Shown piece after piece: positions 1 to 8,897 of a stretch of 27,598 nucleotides of DNA. The position numbers and the translations under genes are program-made. Below the pieces are notes generated by a model. The model saw only the letters and a program-made list of their open reading frames with translations, searched no databases and was not told where the DNA came from. The stretch covers positions 153,466-181,063 of the forward strand of contig SZWC01003858.1 in the NCBI GenBank assembly GCA_023375785.1, written 5' to 3'. The DNA is from Penium margaritaceum (taxonomy: Eukaryota; Streptophyta; Zygnematophyceae; Desmidiales; Peniaceae). Every line of letters begins with the position of its first letter. Position 1 is the stretch's first letter.

Positions 1-1094
1 CAGAGGACCATTCAAGAAAGCGTTCTTCACATCCATCTGGTGAATTTCCCAGTCCTTATGTGCCGCTACCCCTAGTAGGGCACGGCTGGAGGTGTACTTG
101 CCCACTGGTGCATACGTGTTTGTGAAATCCTGGCCAGGCACCTGGTGAAACCCTTTTGCCACCAAGTGAGCCTTGTACCTTTCCAGGTGGCCATGCAAGT
201 TGCGTTTGGCTTTAAAGACCCATTTTACATCGATTGCCTTCCGACCAGGGGGAAGTGACACCAACTGATAAACCTCATGCTCGAGCAGAGCATTGAGTTC
301 ATCGACCATTGCCTTTTCCCATTCCGCCGCATCTGGTCGCCCCCTTGCCTCCGTCACTGCAAGCGGCTCAGGAGGCGGGGTCATAGGATTTGGTTGCCCC
401 ATGACATGATAGAACTGCCGATAGTTTACCCTTGGCACATCACTTTGAGAGCGGCGAACTGGACCAGGCTGGTGAGAGGTTTCAATGGTGACTCTTGTCT
501 CAGGTGTGGGCTCTCGATCAGGGGAATCGTGGGTATTTGAGCCAGTGTGATCACTTGCTGTAGACACGTCATGGTGGACTGCCGGTGCCTGTCGCTTATC
601 CACACTTGATCCAGCAGGATCTTGTGGCGATGGTCGCACAGTGGAGACTGGGACAAAGATAGGTATGCTGACATACTCAGGATACTGCTCAGGAACGGTG
701 AGTGTCGGTGCATGTTTCAATGTCTTGAACACCTTGTAGGGCATATGTTCCATGAATGAGGCATCACGGCTCTCAACAAAGGCGTGGTGCACGGGGTCCC
801 AAAATCTCCATGCCTTTGAGGCATGGGATACGCCGACAAAGACACACCACCTACCTCGTGGACTTAGCTTATGTTTGCGGTGAGGATCCGCAAACCATAC
901 ACATGCCATTGTGCCCCACACCCTAGCAGGACGTAGATCAGCCTTTTGTTTGAACCATCGTTCCCACGGAGTGACAACCTTTGGCAAGGGCCCCTGGGGT
1001 ACACGATTCCATACCCAAGTGATGTATTTCACAGCCTCTTCCCAAAACCCAAAAGACAAGCCTGACTCAGTCAACAGGGTGCGTAATGCATCCC
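1..1094 (-). pseudogene. Element A pol, 3' part: integrase C-terminus, linker and N-terminal reverse transcriptase
   Basis: Translating the minus strand gives an open frame from about 1100 down to base 1 with no stop. It starts with the integrase C-terminal region (GDALRTLLTESGL, then TWVWNRVPQGPL, then a GRWCVFVGVSHASKAWRFW segment typical of copia integrases). A Pro/Ser/Thr-rich linker of roughly 140 residues follows. The RT (RVT_2-like) domain starts near base 340 with EWEKAMVDELNALLEHE, then LPPGRKAIDVKWVFKAK, KAHLVAKGFHQVPGQDF and HQMDVKNAFLNGPL at the edge. This frame differs by one nucleotide from the upstream integrase frame, so a single-base deletion near 1097-1105 separates the two halves. 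The catalytic YVDD motif is not in the window. Confidence 0.88.
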
Positions 1095-2565
1095 CTATGT
1101 TCTATGCCAGTGTTCAGCCACCCCATTTTGCTGGGGTGTGTAGGGTGCTGTAGTTTGGTGTACGATTCCCCTTGACTTGAGATCAGATTCAAGGGAGCCC
1201 AAGAATTCCCCTCCTCGATCTGTGTGCAGGATGCAAAGTGGACAGCCAGTTTGCCGCTCAGCAAGAGGGATCCATTCCATGATCGCTCTCTGTGCATCCG
1301 CTTTGGTTTTCAACAAGAAAGCCCAACGAAATCGAATGTAGTCGTCTGTCAGCGTCAGTATGTACAGTGACGCATATTTCACCGAGGGGGCTGGCATGGG
1401 TCCAGTCAGATCGGCATGCACCAGTTTAAGTGGTGCCTCACTCACGTGTTGTGAGACTGGAAAGCTTTGGCGGTGAGCTTTTCCTTCTTGACAGTCTAGG
1501 CATGCAGATGTCTTCAAACCGTGAGGACAGTCTTGGGGACTGAGGCCGTGTGCAGGTTGATGCCTAAGCATGTCCTTGACCAGATCAGTGTTGATGTGTG
1601 CAAGGCGTCTGTGTATGAGGTTCGTGTGTTGTGGGTCGGTTGTGGTCATGATGTGGGCCTGTGCTCGGTTAGAATGCAAGGCAGGAAACAGTGTCAGCCT
1701 GTACAGCATGTCTGTGTGCAGTGGGCCGTCAGCCAAGAGTTCCCCTTGGGCATCAAAGGTCATGCATTTCTGGTCACGCGTCAATGCGGACATGCCCGAT
1801 TGGCGGTCGAGCTGCCCCCCCGACAGCAAGTTCACCTTAAGCCGAGGAACGTACAGGACCCCAGTCAGCCACATGACCCCACTAGGCGCTTGCAAGGCGG
1901 CAGTTCCAATGCCCTCAACACGCAATACTTCCCCAGACCCAGTCCTCACACCATGCACGTCGTGTGTTGCATACAAGGACACGAACAACTGACGATGCGG
2001 TGACATGTGATGCGAGCATGCCGTGCCATAGAGGCATTCATCCATGGGCAGTGTGTGAGATGTGGTCACGTGGGTGTACGCAAGTCGTGGACCTGACTCC
2101 TGAGTCAATGCAGTGGGCTCTGGAGGATGCACGGCAGGTGTCGCCCCCTGTGGGTCGCAAGCGGGCATGGCCTCCATGTTGTCGTACACACGTTGGGCCC
2201 ATGATGGGATTGGGGCAGGTGCCTTCGCGAACCGCGGCTCGTAGTATGGCCCAGGGTGCCATGGGGGTGGCGGCCCAGGGTACTGCTGAAACTGCTGCTG
2301 AGGCAGGCCGACCGTGGTGGCCACCACGGGCTGGAAGAGCTGCTGTCCAGGCGCGCTGTAGCCACCAGCCTGCCGATCTGCCTGACCAGGTGTCAGGTAC
2401 GTCGAACGATACTGCTGCTGCTGCTGTGGCTGCCACGGCAGCACCTGGTGCAGCTGCTATCTCGCCATCATCTGACGTTGTAGAATGGGACATTTGCGCC
2501 AGAAATTCCCGGACTTGCAGTAGCTGCACCGCTGGTCCCCACGACCGCGCCCAGGGCCACGTAAC
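1095..2565 (-). pseudogene. Element A pol, 5' part: degenerate zinc knuckle, protease, integrase core
   Basis: The open frame 2444-1095 (449 codons, beginning at a GTG; the true start lies upstream in a polyprotein) has a Gln/Pro-rich N-terminus, a retropepsin-like region at residues 134-205, a GAG-pre-integrase HHCC domain (HRRLAH near 278, CLDC at 315-318) and the integrase core with D345, D409 (TDRGGEF) and E444 (NGVAEHW). The protease loop reads LYGTACSHHM: by alignment to element B, Gly140 stands where the catalytic Asp should be, so the protease is probably dead. Upstream in the same frame a TAG at 2457-2459 precedes a knuckle-like CSYCKSGNFWRKC (2528-2490), which lacks the canonical His and is one residue short. 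The frame ends in TAG just after E444 because of a one-base shift. Confidence 0.9.
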
Positions 2566-3388
2566 CACGTCCACCACCAGAACCATGTTCCCGGCCTGAA
2601 TTGCCACCCGCCCGTGTAAAGGCAACATGCGCCGGGCTGGCAGCTGCAGCAGAGGAGATCTGATGTGTATATGTGACGGGCGGTGAGGAGGTCATGTCAC
2701 GAGTTTCCCCCTTCTGGACGTCCTCGTAGTTGCGCAGTTCGGCAAAGACCGTGGAGAGGTCAATAAGCTCGATCTCCGCCACTGGATAACGACAAAAGAT
2801 GTCACGCTGGAATTCCTTGTACTGCTCACCAAGATGGAGTAGTACAACATCGAGCCATTCAAGGACAGAGCACGGTGCACCCAGTCTGAGCAAACGTCGT
2901 CGAATATCCATTGCGTCGTCCCAATACTCGGCTACCGGGGCACCAGGCTTGGGGTACAGGTTCCTCAGCCTGTCTCGCAGAGTCACGACGAGGGTCATGC
3001 CCTGCTCCTCTTGACAAGTAGAGAGATGCTTCCACGCATCATGCGGCCGGGGTGCGCCGCTCCGGGCATCAGCTGGATCTTCTCCCCTTCCTCCAAACCG
3101 GAAATGACGCAGTGCAAGTGCCTGTGCATCTGGTAGGGCGCACATTAAGGCGTTAAAGACACACAACAACATGTGATTGGCGACTCACACCGGTGGGGGT
3201 TGGAGATAAAGATCCTCCAATCCGTACTCCACCGCCCAAGACAGGAACAAGTCCTTCCAGGCCAGATAGTCACGTGTGCCCAGCTGGGGAGGGGAGAGCT
3301 CCTTCCCCAGGCCAAGCTACGCCATGGCTGCTGTAGTGAGAGTCACTGCCGGCGCATTAGCGTTGTCACCACCCTCAACTTCACTCAT
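2468..3388 (-). pseudogene. Element A gag (UBN2/Retrotran_gag_2-like), with two in-frame stops and a 3' frameshift
   Basis: The ATG at 3388-3386 (MSEVEGGDNANAP) is the first in a frame that continues into a copia-type Gag. Copia Gag forms the virus-like particle and binds element RNA. Recognisable blocks are GTRDYLAWKDLFLSWAVEYG near 3290-3220, then WKHLSTCQEEQGMTLVVTL, LRDRLRNLYPKPGAPVAEYW and VFAELRNYEDVQKGE, with the length and charge pattern of UBN2 gag domains. TAG (3317-3319) and TGA (3185-3187) interrupt it; the 234-codon piece below 3172 is otherwise open. A Gly/Arg-rich tail follows. Near 2565 the reading moves to the pol frame, where RGPGRGRGDQ and the knuckle continue naturally, so the gag frame's own stop at 2468 is a frameshift artefact. 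Confidence 0.85.
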
Positions 3389-3881
3389 TGTGGCGTCTGC
3401 TCCTACTCTGCGCTTCTCACTGGCTCAGGCAGGTCCTTGGGCTAGCTCTCTAGCACTGTAGACCTGCTGTCCGGCCCAGGGAAATTTCGGCAACAATTCG
3501 CCGGGCCCACTTTGGGCCCAGATTTCTGCCCAGAGCCCTAGGCTCTATGGGATCGCCTTCAGGATGTCTTTGGGATCCAGCAGCCCCAAACCGCCCACCC
3601 TAGACACCTAGCCCAACCCACAAACCCGCGGAGGGGCCCACTGGGGTGGTCCAAGGGGAGGACGTTGCTCCTCCCCACACCCTCTCACCGTCGGAAGGGC
3701 CTGGCCCACGTGCGTGGCCCTGCTAGGCCGCTTGCCCTCAGGCAGGGCCTGTTTGTCGCCCTTGGGTGGCCTGTTCGCCTGACAACAGCTCGCGGATTTA
3801 AGACAAACTCGCGTGCCAACTCGGACGCCACCCTAATCCACTCCTACCGTTCCTCCTTCCAGTGCGCAGGCCCGGGAAAGT
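3389..3881 (-). other. Element A 5' leader between PBS and gag
   Basis: A stretch of 493 bases between the PBS and the gag ATG. It is GC-rich with runs of GGGCCC and GGCCC and has an in-frame TGA a short way upstream of the gag ATG, which supports that start. I see no coding similarity in any frame. A leader of this size would hold the packaging signal, but no specific structure can be assigned from reading alone. Confidence 0.6.
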
Positions 3882-3893
3882 GCTCTGATACCA
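3882..3893 (-). promoter_or_regulatory. Element A primer-binding site (initiator tRNA-Met)
   Basis: On the minus strand this reads TGGTATCAGAGC, complementary to the 3' end of plant-type initiator tRNA-Met including CCA. It is the standard minus-strand priming site of copia elements and the same 12-mer occurs in element C. It directly abuts the candidate LTR end (CTTCCACA), which fixes the inner LTR boundary. Confidence 0.9.
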
Positions 3894-4202
3894 TGTGGAA
3901 GTTGCTAGGAATCCAACGCAGCAAATGGTTCTTAAAACGGTGTAGGTTTGAGCATGATTGAACCAACCCTAGGATTCCGTGAAAGCAAAAAAGTGCCTAA
4001 GTAACAGGGTTACCCCCTGTTACGGGTGAAGCTTGCTAGTCGAGCTTCACCCGGCGGCCGACGAGCAAAGCTCGCCGGCGCACCTCTAGCCTCGAGGGCG
4101 AATTCGCCCTCGAGTCCCAAAGCAGTGCGGCATAGGCCGCGATCACTGTGTGTCCAGAACTGAGTCAGCCGGACAAGAAGACCTATCATAGACCTACCAA
4201 CA
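3894..4202 (-). repeat. Element A 5' LTR (candidate limits)
   Basis: On the minus strand the sequence begins TGTTGGTAGG at 4202 and ends CTTCCACA at 3894 next to the PBS, giving TG...CA termini and 309 bp. The TGTTGG start matches the starts of the LTRs of elements B and C. An alternative outer boundary at 4261 (TGTTAGATAC, 368 bp) cannot be excluded because the partner LTR is outside the window. The LTR holds the four-hairpin block at 4001-4114. Confidence 0.6.
4001..4114. repeat. Four consecutive hairpins/palindromes
   Basis: Four inverted repeats follow one another in 114 bp. First, 4001-4009/4015-4023: a 9-bp perfect stem GTAACAGGG with a 5-nt loop. Second, 4024-4033/4043-4052: a 10-bp perfect stem GGGTGAAGCT with a 9-nt loop. 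Third, 4057-4066/4070-4079: a 10-position stem with one mismatch and an AAA loop. Fourth, 4091-4114: a perfect 24-bp palindrome with arms CTCGAGGGCGAA and TTCGCCCTCGAG. All lie inside the candidate LTR. Their role is unknown. Confidence 0.9.
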
Positions 4203-4480
4203 TACAAGTTTGAGGACACAACTAGGTCTGATAGACTAGAGGGACCGAAGTGTATCTAACACCAACGTGGGTCTTCTAGCAAGTGAAGAAGACATGGGCC
4301 GGAGAGGCATGGGCCAGCGGTCGGCGAGAGACAGTGGAGGCACGCGGCCTGGTGGAGAAGGGCCGTGTGCATAGGCGATGGCACTGTGCTCAGTCTGAGT
4401 CACCGCCGACTACCAGATCCACATGCACTAAACATCCACGGCCACACAAGGAAAGAAATATATACACAGGGTTATCACGC
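4203..4480. other. Unassigned spacer with a TATA-like motif
   Basis: No coding similarity is visible in any frame. A clear TATATA (4459-4464, in AAATATATACA) lies shortly before the CAG-rich tract, so this could be the promoter region of a decayed LTR or leader in plus orientation. I found no partner LTR to prove that. Confidence 0.35.
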
Positions 4481-5265
4481 AACAGCAGCAGCCGGGAGCC
4501 GCAGAAGTTGGGGGAGCTTGTAGCAGTAGCAGGCCGCAGCAGCAAGCAGTAGTAGAAGCCATCAGCAGTAGCTCGCAACAGCAGCAGTGCGTAGAAGCAA
4601 CCAGCTACAGCAGTAGCAGCAGCAAGCAGCAGCTAGCAGCAGCCTACAGCAGCCAGCAGCAATAGCTGCAGCAACGGCCAGCACCAGCTGCAGCTCGCAA
4701 CAGCAGCAGCTGCAGCTGTAGCTGCTCGTAGCCCGCTACCTGCAGCAAGCAGCGAGCTGCAAGTAGCGAGCTCGCTACTCGCTCCTTGCAGCTTGTAGCA
4801 AGCAGCGAGTAGCAAGCAACGAGTTTGCAGCTCATTGCTTGCGGCTCGCACCGAGTAGTGAGCTCGCTATGACGACCAAGAAAAAAATGGGAAAAACGAA
4901 TCCCCTTTTCAAGAGGTGGCTTTGCAGCGACTGCAGCTACCATCAGAGCCGCGACAGTAGCCATTGCAGACGTAGCAGCATGGAGCAACTCAGTAGTAGC
5001 AGCAACAGCTACTGCTCTAGCAGCAATCGACGCAGCAGCAACGGCAACAACTACAACAGCAGTAGCAGTCGCTATTGTAACAAAAGCCACAACAGCATCA
5101 GCAGCACCACCAACAACAGCGGCAGCAGCAGTAGTAGACCAGCAGTAGCAACAACAGCAAGAGCAGCAACGGGAGCAACAAGAGCTGCAGTAGTAGCAGC
5201 AGCCACCCTAGAGCTGACACAACAGCGGCTCCAGCAACAATCGCTGCTGATGCAAGCAATTCTCA
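4481..5265. repeat. Degenerate CAG/TAG trinucleotide-rich tract
   Basis: Roughly 785 bp dominated by CAG, TAG, CAA and AGC triplets, interrupted at 4740-4920 by GAGCTCG-containing palindromes and a short A-rich patch (AAGAAAAAAATGGG). Open frames of up to 148 codons exist in several frames on both strands, but their translations are only Ser/Ala/Gln/Asn runs, as expected from triplet composition. The composition and order (CAG tract, then hairpins, then an A/G-rich patch) resemble the interior of element C at 21580-22640, so this may be the 5' part of a related, decayed element. Confidence 0.75.
4755..4793. repeat. Nested palindrome
   Basis: An outer stem AGCTGCAAG (4755-4763) pairs perfectly with CTTGCAGCT (4785-4793). 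Inside and overlapping it is a perfect 18-bp palindrome AGTAGCGAGCTCGCTACT (4762-4779). The two folds share bases 4762-4763, so they compete rather than stack. Confidence 0.85.
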
Positions 5266-5266
5266 G

Positions 5267-5400
5267 CTGATGTCACTACTGACATCAGTGCTAGCATCAC
5301 AAAAAATAGCAATCTACAGCAGCAACTCTATAGATAACGTAGCAACAACTGCTAATGTCAACCATCCTAGGCTAACGACATTTTTGACGTCACTGCTGAT
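5267..5400. promoter_or_regulatory. Cluster of TGACGTCA-related motifs with a hairpin
   Basis: CTGATGTCA (5267-5275) pairs perfectly with TGACATCAG (5280-5288) around a 4-nt loop. TGACGTCA, the palindromic bZIP-type core, is at 5385-5392, followed by another GCTGATGTGAGC. Both segments are followed by a CA(C)AAAAAA tract, suggesting a local duplication about 115 bp apart. Binding by a bZIP factor is inference only. Confidence 0.4.
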
Positions 5401-5942
5401 GTGAGCAGCACAAAAAAAGGGGAACAAGGAGGGCCAATAATACACTATGGCTAATAACCCAAGGGAGGGGTCCTCATGTGTTGGGGGGACCCCTGGCCCC
5501 CCCTTCGTACAGCAACTGCAGTAGCAACAGTATCACCAACAACAGTAGCAGCAGTAGGAGGAGCAACAGCAGCAGTCCACGAACTTTGTCGCCGGCTCCT
5601 CCGATCCGCTGGCCATTGTTAAGCAATAGCTTGCCGCACTGACATAACAAATTGCAGCACTGTAGCCGCCGGCATCACATACACACACCAATGCCCCGCC
5701 GCCTTTCCTCTCGGGCATGCCAGCCCCACTGTGTCTGTTGCTATGCATTACATGGTGCAACAGCAGACCCAATGCCAACGGCAGACAGTGTCCGCAGTCC
5801 TTAGTCCCACTCTGGGTGCCGGCCGCAGGCAAGAGGACTTTGAGACCCCACCCCCACCACTTCAGGCTGGAAAACAATTCCGGAGGTGGGAGCTTAGCTT
5901 CCACATCTGGGCGTAGGGTGAGGGCTTGTAGGCCTACTAAAA
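5401..5942. other. Unassigned stretch upstream of element B
   Basis: No recognisable gene. There is a G/C-rich patch with an inverted repeat AGGGGTCC/GGACCCCT (5466-5473/5487-5494), a short CAG tract (5515-5580) and mixed sequence. Open frames of 103 and 146 codons on the two strands show no domain I know. A lost N-terminal half of the element B gag could lie here but is not detectable by eye. Confidence 0.4.
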
Positions 5943-6035
5943 TCTTCCGTACGACTCCACCAAGGCCGATCACGGCAAGGCACTGGTGTGTGTATGTATA
6001 CTCTTCCGTACGACTCCACCTAGGCTGACCACGAC
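5943..6035 (+). repeat. Short direct repeat at the 5' edge of the element B gag remnant
   Basis: TCTTCCGTACGACTCCACC occurs at 5943-5961 and again at 6002-6020, with similar following bases (AAGGCCGATCACGGC versus TAGGCTGACCACGAC). The offset is 59 bp, which is not a multiple of three, so the duplication disrupts whatever frame ran through it. Confidence 0.85.
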
Positions 6036-6771
6036 CATCCTCTCCATCATGGCGGCCCAGGGCATCCTCATGCCCTCGGCGTACGTGTTGTTCCTCAAGA
6101 TTGAGGAAGCTTGTCTAGAGTCCCGCATTTAGCACACTGAGGCCCTCACCTTGCTTGCCGTCGCCTCTATAGTCGTCGTTTCCCTCGCAGCAGCTACATC
6201 CACGAGCTCCTTGTCGTCAGGAAAGAAGAGACCGAAGGGCAAGAAGAGCAAGGGCCAGTAGCAGCAGCAACAGCAGTCGACCGGGTCCAGTGGTGGTGGC
6301 TCGGTCTATCACAACTGCGGCCAGCCAGGACACGCGTGATACACGTGCCCGCTGCCGACGGATGAGGCACGCGTCATCGCTACCATGCGTCGCTAGCATG
6401 AGCGTCGTCTTGCCTCTACCACCGTAGTTGTCGCCAGCCCTGATCCCTCCATCCCCACCAGCAACTACACTCCTCCGACAGCCACATTGGTCCCACCGTC
6501 GCCAGCTCCGCAGCAACATTATCGGCAACCGTCGACGCCGTCGTTTCTATCACTGGTGCAGTCCTCCTCCTACCCAAGTTCCGGCGCTGCCATTCTGTAC
6601 TCAGTCTACACTCCCAGACCGTCTACCCGTGAGCGTTAGCTGGAGTAGTTCATCACGCTCCAGCTCGGCCTGCCTCGCCACCCCCCCCAGGGAATAGCGA
6701 GATGCATCACCTCCTGCCCGTATGCTGTGCCGTGCATGACTGAGACTGAGCTATAGCCGTGTCCTGCCTTC
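6001..6771 (+). pseudogene. Element B gag remnant with broken CCHC zinc knuckle
   Basis: In the frame shared with the downstream protease (ATG at 6049) the translation gives MAAQGILMPSAYVLFLKIEE, then a Ser/Lys-rich stretch (SSGKKRPKGKKSKGQ), a Gln run and a knuckle at 6307-6348 reading YHNCGQPGHA-stop-YTC. The second Cys, the His and the last Cys of CX2CX4HX4C are present. The first Cys codon is TAT (Tyr) and a TGA sits where Arg (CGA) would fit. Stops are at 6130, 6259, 6337, 6394, 6637, 6646 and 6754. Only about 85 codons precede the knuckle, far fewer than a full copia Gag, so the N-terminal domain is missing or unrecognisable. A Pro/Ser/Thr-rich region leads into protease. Confidence 0.75.
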
Positions 6772-8358
6772 TTGTCAGTTTCATCGTCTCTTGTGCTCTC
6801 TTCTGACCCTCTCTGTGACGACGTCGCATGGCTTGAGGATTGGCAATCTCAGTTCGCGCCGCTGTCGATCACGTCCGTGTCTCTTGCGTGCTGCCATGTG
6901 AGTGTTAGTGATCTGGCGACTCCGGACCAGGACCATGCCGAGACCTGGATCATCGACTCACAGGCCATGCATCACGTGACAGCCTCTCGCGAGGCCTTCA
7001 GTATGCTTGGTCCTATTGGCAATGTGTCCGGTGTCCGGACAGGCTCCGAACAGGTATTGCCTGTCTATGGCGTCGATGTTGTTTGTTTCCATGGTCTTGC
7101 TGGTGATGTTTTTGTGACTGATGTCCTCCTCGTAGAAGGTCTTAAGCTCAACCTCCAATTCGTCACTGCCCTTGACCGCATGAGCATGGACGTTCTGCAG
7201 TCACGTGACGTTGGCACCGTGTCGTTACGTCCGTCCGGTCTTGTCATTCTGCACGCCACCGCCTGTGGCAACCTGTGGCATGTGCCTCGTCTGTCCTTTG
7301 CTCCCTCTGTCCCATCCTTGTCGGCCACCACAAGCCATGTGTTTTTCACCAGCACACTCTCACTGCAGCACACACGTTTCTTGCACCGCCACCTTTGCCA
7401 CGTCCAATCTGCTGCCGTTGATAGCATGCTCCGCACCCAGCCGGCAAAAGGCCTTGACCCGACCTCCTTCCCCTGGCCGTGCCCCACAGAGCGCATTGAT
7501 TGTGCTCAGGGCAAGATGCACTGGTCCTCATACCCTTAGTCTTTCTCTCGTGCATCCGCCCCTCTGGACCTAGTCCATTCCGATGTCATGGGTCCTCTCC
7601 CTACCGAGTCCGACGGGGAGCATGGACGCTATGTCCTCACCCTCACTAACGAATACTCTTGCTACCGATGGGTCTTCTGCCTTCGGCAAAAGAGCAATGT
7701 CGCTCTTGCCATTAAGGACTGGCTTGTCCGTGCGAAGCATGAGTGTGGTCGGCCTCTTCGTCGCTTTGGCTCTGATCGTGGTGGCGAATACATGGGAGAG
7801 ACCATGAATTCTCTTATCTTTCACAGCATCCACCACGAGACGTCGGCGCCTTACACACCAGCCGAGAACAACGTCTTCGAGCGATGGAACCGCACCATGG
7901 CTGACGCCGTCCGCACCATGCGGGTCAATTCTGGCCTCTTTGATGGCTTCTCCTTCAAAGCTATGGCCTACATGACGTGGGTCTGGAACCGAATTCCCCA
8001 CGGCCCTCTTCCCCGCCAGTCCACGTCGTACTAGCACTGGTGCGGAAAGCGGGCTGACCTCCGCCCGGCTCGCGTCTGGGGCTACGTGGCCATTGTGTGG
8101 CTGCCCGCCGTACAGTAGGGCGGCAAGATCACTCCCCACGGACGTCCTTGCACCTTCCTTGGTGTTTCCCTTCAATCCAAAGCCTGGCGCTTCGAGGATC
8201 CCTCCCGGCACAGCATCGTTGAGTCCCGCGATGCCCTCTTCTTTGAAGAGTTGTTTCCCCGCGACCTTGTTTGCTCTGGCTCGTCGATGTCCCTCCCGTC
8301 GCGTCGGGGAGTGGCGAGTTCATCCTCCGTCCTACTGCTTCTGGGAAACACATCACCT
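6772..8358 (+). pseudogene. Element B protease and integrase
   Basis: The protease loop is at 6955 (WIIDSQAMHHV): the catalytic Asp is kept but the canonical DSG is DSQ. The GAG-pre-integrase domain (LHRHLCHVQ about 7378) keeps both His, but the first Cys of its CX2C is Arg (RIDC about 7489). A TAG at 7537 splits the frame. The integrase core keeps all three acids: D at 7582 (LVHSDVMGP), D at 7774 (SDRGGEYMG) and E at 7879 (NNVFERW), with 34 residues between the last two. The C-terminal part follows (WVWNRIPHGPL, then after TAGs at 8032 and 8116, TFLGVSLQSKAWRF and IVESRDALFFEELFP). Length and order fit a complete integrase; the enzyme could not be made as a whole. Confidence 0.88.
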
Positions 8359-8897
8359 GGTCCCTCAGGGCCAGCACCCTCATCCCTGTCCGCTGGTCCC
8401 TCCAAGCTGGTAGCCCCTGTCGCGTTCGTTGGCCCCTTTGCACCGGCAGCCCCTTCCGATTCTGCTGGTCCCTCCAAGCCAGCAGCCCCAGTCGCGTCCG
8501 TTGGCCCCTCCGCCCCAACAGCCTTGTCCGAGTCTGCTGGTCCCTCTGGGCCGGGAGCTCCAGTCGCGTCCGCTGATCCCTCTGCGCTGGCAGCTCCGTC
8601 TGATTTTGCTGATCCCTTTCAGGCCGGCAGCCCTAGTCACGTCGGCTGGTCTCTCCGGCCCGGCAGCCCCGTCCGCGTTTGCTGGTCCCTCTAGGCCGAC
8701 ACATCCGTCTGCGTCCACTGGCCCCTCCGGGCCGGGAGCCTCGGTTGTGTTCGCTGGCCCCTCCGAGCCGGGCCCTAGTTGCGTCCGCTGGCCCCTCCGC
8801 ATTGGCAGCCCCGTCCATGTCTACTGGTACCTCTGGGTTGACAGCTCTATCCGCGTCTGCTGGTCCCTCAAGGCCAGCAGCCCTGTCCGCCTCCGCC
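8359..8897 (+). repeat. 36-bp coding minisatellite, 15 units, between integrase and RT
   Basis: Fifteen diverged units begin GGYCCCTC... and encode the 12-residue theme GPSxPxAPxxxA. Thirteen units are 36 bp; the unit near 8611 is 37 bp and the one near 8756 is 34 bp. Those two indels move the frame from the integrase phase to the RT phase exactly as needed, so the array was translated as a linker of about 180 Pro/Ala/Ser-rich residues. In the first half, units alternate in type (AAPVASV then APSDSA), a 72-bp higher-order pattern. Element A has a Pro/Ser-rich linker here but no such repeat. Confidence 0.9.

Larger units (their letters stand above)
1..4202 (-). mobile_element. Element A: Ty1/copia-type LTR retrotransposon, truncated by the window edge
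   Basis: Read on the minus strand from right to left, this stretch has a candidate LTR (4202-3894), a tRNA-iMet-type PBS (3893-3882), a leader, gag, zinc knuckle, protease, integrase and the start of a copia-type reverse transcriptase that continues past base 1. Integrase before RT is the defining order of Ty1/copia elements. The copy is relatively young-looking: I find two frameshifts (near 2565 and 1100) and three in-frame stops (TAG 3317-3319, TGA 3185-3187, TAG 2457-2459) across about 3.4 kb of coding sequence. The rest of RT, RNase H and the second LTR lie outside the window, so LTR divergence and target duplication cannot be checked. Confidence 0.9.

Noticed and set aside
277..1153. Plus-strand and antisense short open frames over the pol of element A
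   Set aside because: They are shadows: the minus strand here encodes a clear integrase C-terminus and RT in one uninterrupted frame.
4091..4114. Cloning-vector linker, because the palindrome contains CTCGAG and GAATTC next to GCCC
   Set aside because: The flanks are continuous LTR-like sequence, three further natural hairpins sit beside it, and no other vector sequence is seen.
4203..4261. Element A LTR extending to 4261 (TGTTAGATAC start)
   Set aside because: The TGTTGG start at 4202 matches the other LTRs in the window better; it cannot be settled without the second LTR.
4633..5270. Ser/Asn- and Ala-rich open frames as small genes
   Set aside because: They are translations of a degenerate CAG/TAG triplet tract and exist in several frames on both strands.
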